A DNA stretch of 17,245 nt from CAYRIY01 sp964424335 (GTDB lineage: Bacteria; Bacillota; Limnochordia; DTU080; RSA5), in NCBI GenBank assembly GCA_964424335.1, contig CAYRIY010000082.1, positions 1 through 17,245 of the forward strand, read 5' to 3'. The position numbers were made by a program, and so were the translations under genes. The notes under the pieces were generated by a model. It ran no database searches, was not told the DNA's origin, and saw only the letters and a program-made list of their open reading frames with translations. Positions 13,456 to 17,245 of this stretch are shown in pieces (position 1 is the first letter of the stretch; the number at the start of each line of letters is the position of its first letter).

Positions 13456-14487
13456 ATGACGGGAAGGTTGTCGAACCCAACCGTGCGAGACGTGGCAAGA
13501 GTAGCCGGTGTCTCCGTCTCGACGGTCTCTTCTGTGCTCAATCAAAGCAAATATGTATCACCCGAATTGCAACGCCGGGTCGAGGCGGCGATCCGGGAGC
13601 TAAACTACCGGCCGAGCCGCTTGGGCCGGGCGCTCTCGCTGGGCAAGACGCATACGCTCGGCTTTCTCGTTCCCACAATCGCCAACCCCTTTTTCCCATC
13701 GATCGTAAAGAGCGTCGAAGACGTTGCATTGGAGCAAGGGTACGGCCTCTTTGTCTGCAGCACCGAAGGGGACCTGGACCGGGTGCGCAAATACTGCGAA
13801 CTGATGCTCGCCGCCCATGTAGACGGCATCATCCTCACCCTCACCTCAGAGCTCGCCCACCCATCGGTGTACGAGCCCTTTCTCGAAAGAAGGGCTCCCG
13901 TCGTGGGACTTGCGGGGGCGCGCGTCGTCCGTTCGATCGACTGCGTCATCACCGACGACACCGTCGGAGCCGCAGAAATGGCAAGGCACCTCTTATCGCT
14001 GGGCCACACTGAGATCGGGTATGTCGGTGTGCGGCACAGCCGCACCACCGAGCTGCGGCTCAAAGGGGTGCGCCTCGCACTTGTGGAGGCGCTCGGCTTC
14101 GACGACGTCCTCCAGGTGCGCCTTGGCGATACGTACACTCAAGGGGAAGGCTATCAACTGGCTCGAAAGCTTCTCGAGCAAAGGTACCGTCCCACAGCGC
14201 TCATCTGCTATAACGACGTGATGGCCGTCGGGGCATTGCGCGCCGCGAGCGACCTTGGGCTCTCCGTCCCCGAAGACCTCTCCGTCGTAGGGTATGACGG
14301 AACCTTGAGCGACTTTACCGTGCCCAGGCTGACGACGATGAAGGCGCCCACGCACGACATGGGCCGCCGGGCGGCCGGACTCCTCCTCGAACGATTGAGC
14401 AATGACGACATTGCTCGCCCTAGGGTTTATCCCTTCTACCCCTCGCTGCACGTTCAAGATTCGTCCGGCCCGCCGCCGCCCATTTGA
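13456..14487 (+). CDS. LacI-family transcriptional repressor
   Basis: DNA-binding regulator of 343 residues. The N-terminal helix-turn-helix is TVRDVARVAGVSVSTVSSVLN (9-29); by alignment to LacI, the base-reading positions are Val21, Ser22 and Ser26. The hinge helix SRLGRALS (54-61) places Leu60 at the position that wedges into a central CpG. The periplasmic-binding-protein-like effector domain follows (LGFLVPTIANPFFPSIVKSVEDVA, then GIILTLTS, VITDDTVGAAEMARHLLSLGHTEIGYVG, ALICYNDVMAVGALRAASDLGLSVPEDLSVVGYD). The frame is open from an ATG at 13351, but ATG at 13456 fits the family N-terminus; GGTGG lies 4 bases upstream, which is close. It is probably cotranscribed with the sugar-binding protein and binds the two identical palindromes flanking this locus. 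The effector is likely an imported oligosaccharide or its product. Confidence 0.93.
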   Translation: MTGRLSNPTVRDVARVAGVSVSTVSSVLNQSKYVSPELQRRVEAAIRELNYRPSRLGRALSLGKTHTLGFLVPTIANPFFPSIVKSVEDVALEQGYGLFVCSTEGDLDRVRKYCELMLAAHVDGIILTLTSELAHPSVYEPFLERRAPVVGLAGARVVRSIDCVITDDTVGAAEMARHLLSLGHTEIGYVGVRHSRTTELRLKGVRLALVEALGFDDVLQVRLGDTYTQGEGYQLARKLLEQRYRPTALICYNDVMAVGALRAASDLGLSVPEDLSVVGYDGTLSDFTVPRLTTMKAPTHDMGRRAAGLLLERLSNDDIARPRVYPFYPSLHVQDSSGPPPPI

Positions 14488-14513
14488 GTCGGCCGCGTCA
14501 AGAGGCGGCCGAC
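14488..14513. terminator. shared hairpin between convergent lacI and GH2 genes
   Basis: GTCGGCCGC-(8 nt)-GCGGCCGAC has perfect 9-bp arms. It starts at the base after the lacI stop and covers the GH2 stop codon region. A bidirectional terminator is likely from position, though neither strand has a following T-run. The two genes are only 10 bases apart. Confidence 0.55.
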
Positions 14514-16255
14514 GCTCCCTGCTTGGGCTCACGTGAGAAGATCGCACGGATCCTTTCCATATCAAACTTAGGCGAACGGTCGTAGTTGTAAATTCCGTTC
14601 TCCTCTTGCTCGACGTCCGTGAGCTGCGTGTAGCAATATCCCCGGACATGGTCGAACCCGAGAAGCACCTCGACCTGCCCCTCGAGCCGGGCGTAAAACT
14701 CCTCGATCGTCCTTGGGGTGTCGCCGTAACCCCAGGAGTTGTCGGCGTACTCGCCGCGCTGGGGCGGCACCCACTTGATCCCGCCAAACTCGTCGACGAT
14801 GTACGGCTGTCCGGCATACTCAGCCTCGTGATTGGGGTGATTGCGAAATACCCCATCCTCCGTGGGCGTCAGTATTTCCTTTAGCTTTTGTGGGTCTTGT
14901 GTGTAGTTGTGAACGGTCCACAAGTCGGTGCGCACGTGGACATACCCGCTCGCGTCGTTGACCGGGCGCGTCGGGTCGAGCGCCTTGGTGAGCTCGTATG
15001 CATCGATGTGAACCCTGTTGTGCTGCCGGGCGCTCCGCACATCCCGCGTCTCATTGAACGGCGACCAAGCGATGATCGACGGGTGGTTGCGATCCCGAAT
15101 GACCACCTCTTGCCACTCCGAGAGGAAGTTGCGGGCGCTCACCGGGTCGTTGACGTCCATGCCCCAGCTTGCGGATTCGCCCCAGGTGAGGTAGCCGAGC
15201 CGATCGGCCCAGTAGTGGAACCGCTCTTCAAATACCTTTTGGTGGAGACGAGCGCCGTTGAAACCCGCCTGCATCGACAGCTCGATGTCGCGGCGAAGCG
15301 CTTCGTCGGACGGCGCGGTCCAGATCCCGTCGGGATAAAAGCCCTGGTCGAGCACTAACCGCTGGTAGATCGGCTCGTTGTTTAAGTAGACCTGATCGCC
15401 TTCGATGTGGATTTTGCGCAAACCCGCATAGCTTTGCACGACGTCGACTGCGTTGCCCGCCTGGTCGAGCACTTCGAAGCGCAGGTCATAGAGGAACGGG
15501 TGACCGGGGCCCCAAAGCTTGGGGCTCTCGATCGAGAGAGCGACGGAAAGCGCATCGACGGCCGGGCCAACCGCCTCCGCCACCTTCTCCCCACCGTCGT
15601 AAACAGTCGCCTTGAACGTGTACCCCGGCCGCACGCTGTAAAACGTGGGGGTGACCACAAAGCGGCCCCAGTCGACGTCGGGGACAATGGTGCACCGGCG
15701 CAGCCCCTCGGGCGAGACCGCCTCCATCCAAACCGTTTGCCAGATGCCGGTTGTTCGGGTGTAATGACAGCCGCGCGATTTGTAATCGGGGCACTGCTTG
15801 CCTCCGGGTTGCTTGCCGGAGCGCACGTCGTCTTCTACGTGGACGACGAGGTCGTGCGTTTGACCGGGTTTGACGTAGGGCGTGATGTCGTGCTGAAACG
15901 ACGCGGACCCGCCCCAGTGCCTCCCAACCGAACGGCCGTCGATGTACACTTCGGAGAAGTAGTCGACGCCTCCGAAATGGAGGACGATCCGCTTTCCGTT
16001 CCAATCGGCGGGGATACTCAGCTTGCGATGGTACCACATGGCTTCGATGAAGTCTGTGTGCCCGACGCCTGAAAGCTTGCTTTCGGGACAAAACGGGACG
16101 AGGATCGCTTGGTCAAACCCTTTGCTGTTCGCAAAACCTCTTTGCGTTCCGGATTTGCCAAAGTCAAACGCAAAGGTCCACGTTCCATTCAGGTTGACCC
16201 AAGGCTCTCGAACAAACTGCGGACGGGGATACTCGCTGCGGGGAATCTCGCTCAA
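14498..16255 (-). CDS. glycoside hydrolase family 2 protein, cytoplasmic
   Basis: A 585-residue glycosidase with the GH2 domain order: jelly-roll sugar-binding domain (about 10-180, with VNLNGTWTFAFDFG and TTGIWQTVWME), an immunoglobulin-like domain (about 185-285), and a TIM barrel (about 290-575). The acid/base is Glu402 in WSPFNET, and the nucleophile is probably Glu489 in YIVDEFGG. The motif that usually opens the barrel (RHD/KHE type) is replaced by LVLDQGFYPDG, and the NxK signature of beta-glucuronidases is not seen near the C-terminus (DVEQEENGIYNYDRSPK), so beta-glucuronidase is unlikely. No signal peptide is present. The start is TTG with AAGGAG about 10 bases upstream. The gene lies behind the second LacI-type operator and diverges from an araC-type gene. 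It probably cleaves an imported oligosaccharide. Confidence 0.9.
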   Translation of the reverse strand: MSEIPRSEYPRPQFVREPWVNLNGTWTFAFDFGKSGTQRGFANSKGFDQAILVPFCPESKLSGVGHTDFIEAMWYHRKLSIPADWNGKRIVLHFGGVDYFSEVYIDGRSVGRHWGGSASFQHDITPYVKPGQTHDLVVHVEDDVRSGKQPGGKQCPDYKSRGCHYTRTTGIWQTVWMEAVSPEGLRRCTIVPDVDWGRFVVTPTFYSVRPGYTFKATVYDGGEKVAEAVGPAVDALSVALSIESPKLWGPGHPFLYDLRFEVLDQAGNAVDVVQSYAGLRKIHIEGDQVYLNNEPIYQRLVLDQGFYPDGIWTAPSDEALRRDIELSMQAGFNGARLHQKVFEERFHYWADRLGYLTWGESASWGMDVNDPVSARNFLSEWQEVVIRDRNHPSIIAWSPFNETRDVRSARQHNRVHIDAYELTKALDPTRPVNDASGYVHVRTDLWTVHNYTQDPQKLKEILTPTEDGVFRNHPNHEAEYAGQPYIVDEFGGIKWVPPQRGEYADNSWGYGDTPRTIEEFYARLEGQVEVLLGFDHVRGYCYTQLTDVEQEENGIYNYDRSPKFDMERIRAIFSREPKQGASAAS

Positions 16256-16299
16256 TCCAAAGTCACTCCTTCAGAATCCGTCTGGCATGCATCGCTCGG

Positions 16300-16320
16300 G
16301 CCGGCGCTGAGCCGACCGGC
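16300..16320 (-). other. possible 5'-UTR hairpin of the GH2 transcript
   Basis: GCCGG (16300-16304) pairs with CCGGC (16316-16320) around an 11-base loop, between the operator and the GH2 start. It is short and its significance is uncertain. Confidence 0.25.
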
Positions 16321-16346
16321 ACACACCCACCCATTTTTCGGCGTTC

Positions 16347-16362
16347 AGCGAACCGGTTCGCT
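16347..16362. promoter_or_regulatory. LacI-family operator, copy 2
   Basis: AGCGAACCGGTTCGCT is a perfect 16-bp palindrome identical to the core of the site at 11994; the identity extends to 18 bases (AGCGAACCGGTTCGCTAC). It lies 92 bases upstream of the GH2 start and 125 bases upstream of the araC-type start, in their divergent control region. A possible minus-strand -10 (TAGTAT, 16373-16378) would put the site just downstream of the GH2 transcription start. Sequence identity across unrelated flanks argues for selection. Confidence 0.8.
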
Positions 16363-16387
16363 ACTCGAGCCAATACTACAGGACCAA

Positions 16388-16417
16388 TTGACAAACTCCT
16401 TCCGTCCTCGAAAACAT
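16388..16417 (+). promoter_or_regulatory. possible promoter of the araC-type gene
   Basis: A consensus -35, TTGACA, is at 16388-16393. The best -10 is AAACAT at 16412-16417 with an 18-base spacer, a 3-of-6 match. A strong -35 with a weak -10 would suit an activator-dependent promoter. The LacI-type operator is 25 bases upstream of the -35. Confidence 0.35.
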
Positions 16418-16486
16418 TCAATAAAAGTGACGAAAGGAGCCTTGTCTTGGCGCGGCATATACTTTGCGTCAAAGGAGGCGCCGAGG

Positions 16487-17245
16487 ATGAACACGCTCCG
16501 CCCAGAAGAGTGGCGCAACCTTTGGCCCAAGAGCGCCTACGCCGGTCGGGCGATCTACCCGCCGGGCGGCTCGCTTGGACCGAGGATGCAACGGTACGTG
16601 CAGCTCGTCGCGATGCACGCAGGCTCCCTTGACTTGCACCTCGACGGGGAGCGGCGCCGGTACGGACCGGGCCACCTCGTCTGGTTGATCCCTGGGCAAC
16701 GGCTCTACTTTGAGTTTTCCAAGACCGAGGAGAGCTGGCATAGCTGGATCGATTACTACGGCGCCGCGCCCGATCAGGTGCTCCGGCTCCTAGAGGCCAA
16801 CCCGTCCAGGCTCGCGCCAAACCACGAGATCGAGCGGCTTTTATCCGACGCCGTCAACTGGCAAATATCAGGCCGTCAAACGCAGGAAGAGCTCGTGCGA
16901 AGCGCCGCCTACCAAGTGCTCTTGATCTATCTGGACGAGGCGTCGAGGGGCCTGGGCGCAGGCAGTCCACCCCACCCTTCGGTACTGCAAGTGATGCGGC
17001 ATGCCGCCAACCACCTCTCCCAAAACATCACACTAGCCGACCTCGCGGCGCGCGCGTCCGTCACGCCCGAGCACCTCTGCCGCCTCTTCGCACAGTCGGG
17101 GTATCCATCGCCGATGGCGTGGCTATGGGGCGTGAGAATCCGCCACGGACTGGGCATGCTCCGCTCAACCGGCCTTAGCGTCGAGGAGATCGCACGGCAA
17201 TGCGGCTTTCGCTCGCCCTTTCACTTTTCCCGCAAGGTCAAAGAG
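16487..17245 (+). CDS. AraC-family transcriptional regulator (3' end beyond the window)
   Basis: The frame is open for 253 codons to the window end. The ATG at 16487 is fixed by AAAGGAGG 8 bases upstream. The N-terminal half (about 1-110) looks like the AraC cupin-type effector domain (LVAMHAGSLDLHLDGERRRYGPGHLVWLIPGQRLYFEF). The C-terminal part has both helix-turn-helix units: NITLADLAARASVTPEHLCRLFAQSGYPSPMAW and GLSVEEIARQCGFRSPFHFSRKVKE. By family pattern only about 20 residues should be missing. It is divergent from the GH2 gene and probably activates local sugar-use genes. Its own expression may be modulated by the LacI-type operator between the two genes. Confidence 0.9.
   Translation, partial: MNTLRPEEWRNLWPKSAYAGRAIYPPGGSLGPRMQRYVQLVAMHAGSLDLHLDGERRRYGPGHLVWLIPGQRLYFEFSKTEESWHSWIDYYGAAPDQVLRLLEANPSRLAPNHEIERLLSDAVNWQISGRQTQEELVRSAAYQVLLIYLDEASRGLGAGSPPHPSVLQVMRHAANHLSQNITLADLAARASVTPEHLCRLFAQSGYPSPMAWLWGVRIRHGLGMLRSTGLSVEEIARQCGFRSPFHFSRKVKE

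Overview
The window is bacterial accessory DNA of fairly high GC (roughly 58-60 % by eye). It is densely coded and shows no rRNA, tRNA, CRISPR array or mobile element. Strong GGAGG-type ribosome binding sites, several TTG starts and a BceRS-BceAB antimicrobial-peptide module point to a Bacillota-like organism. The solute-binding protein has an ordinary signal peptide without a lipobox cysteine, which would fit a two-membrane lineage such as Limnochordia. That placement is an inference and is weak.

Region 1 (about 79-5572, minus strand) is a peptide-antibiotic sensing and detoxification block. In transcription order it runs: VOC-fold protein, MmcQ/YjbR protein, OmpR-type response regulator, intramembrane-sensing histidine kinase, a 207-base gap, ABC ATPase, then a BceB-like permease. 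The first four genes are separated by 16, 2 and 6 bases. The gap before the ATPase holds a GC-rich hairpin and a sequence resembling the BceR-family binding site, so the ABC pair probably has its own inducible promoter.

Region 2 (5715-8384, minus) is a large exported protein of about five PPC-like beta-sandwich repeats followed by a trypsin-like serine protease with an intact His/Asp/Ser triad.

Region 3 (8467-17245) is a carbohydrate-use neighbourhood. The minus strand carries a Gfo/Idh/MocA oxidoreductase, a CE15-type glucuronoyl esterase without a signal peptide, and a SAM methyltransferase. The plus strand carries a CUT1-type sugar-binding protein and a LacI-family regulator. Convergent to that is a cytoplasmic GH2 glycosidase, and divergent from the GH2 gene is an AraC-family regulator cut by the window end. 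The best unifying signal is a palindrome with a central CpG, AGCGAACCGGTTCGCT. It occurs perfectly twice: just downstream of the likely promoter of the binding-protein/lacI pair, and in the GH2/araC divergent region. It is very probably the operator of the LacI protein encoded between the two sites. Together the genes suggest import and intracellular breakdown of a plant cell-wall oligosaccharide, with autoregulated repression. The ABC permease partners of the binding protein are not in the window.

Several genes are followed by GC-rich hairpins without a U-tract, which may be the local style of transcription end. I see no clearly unprecedented system. The most checkable new content is the two-site LacI regulon, the cytoplasmic CE15/GH2 pairing, the PPC-first protease and the candidate BceR site.
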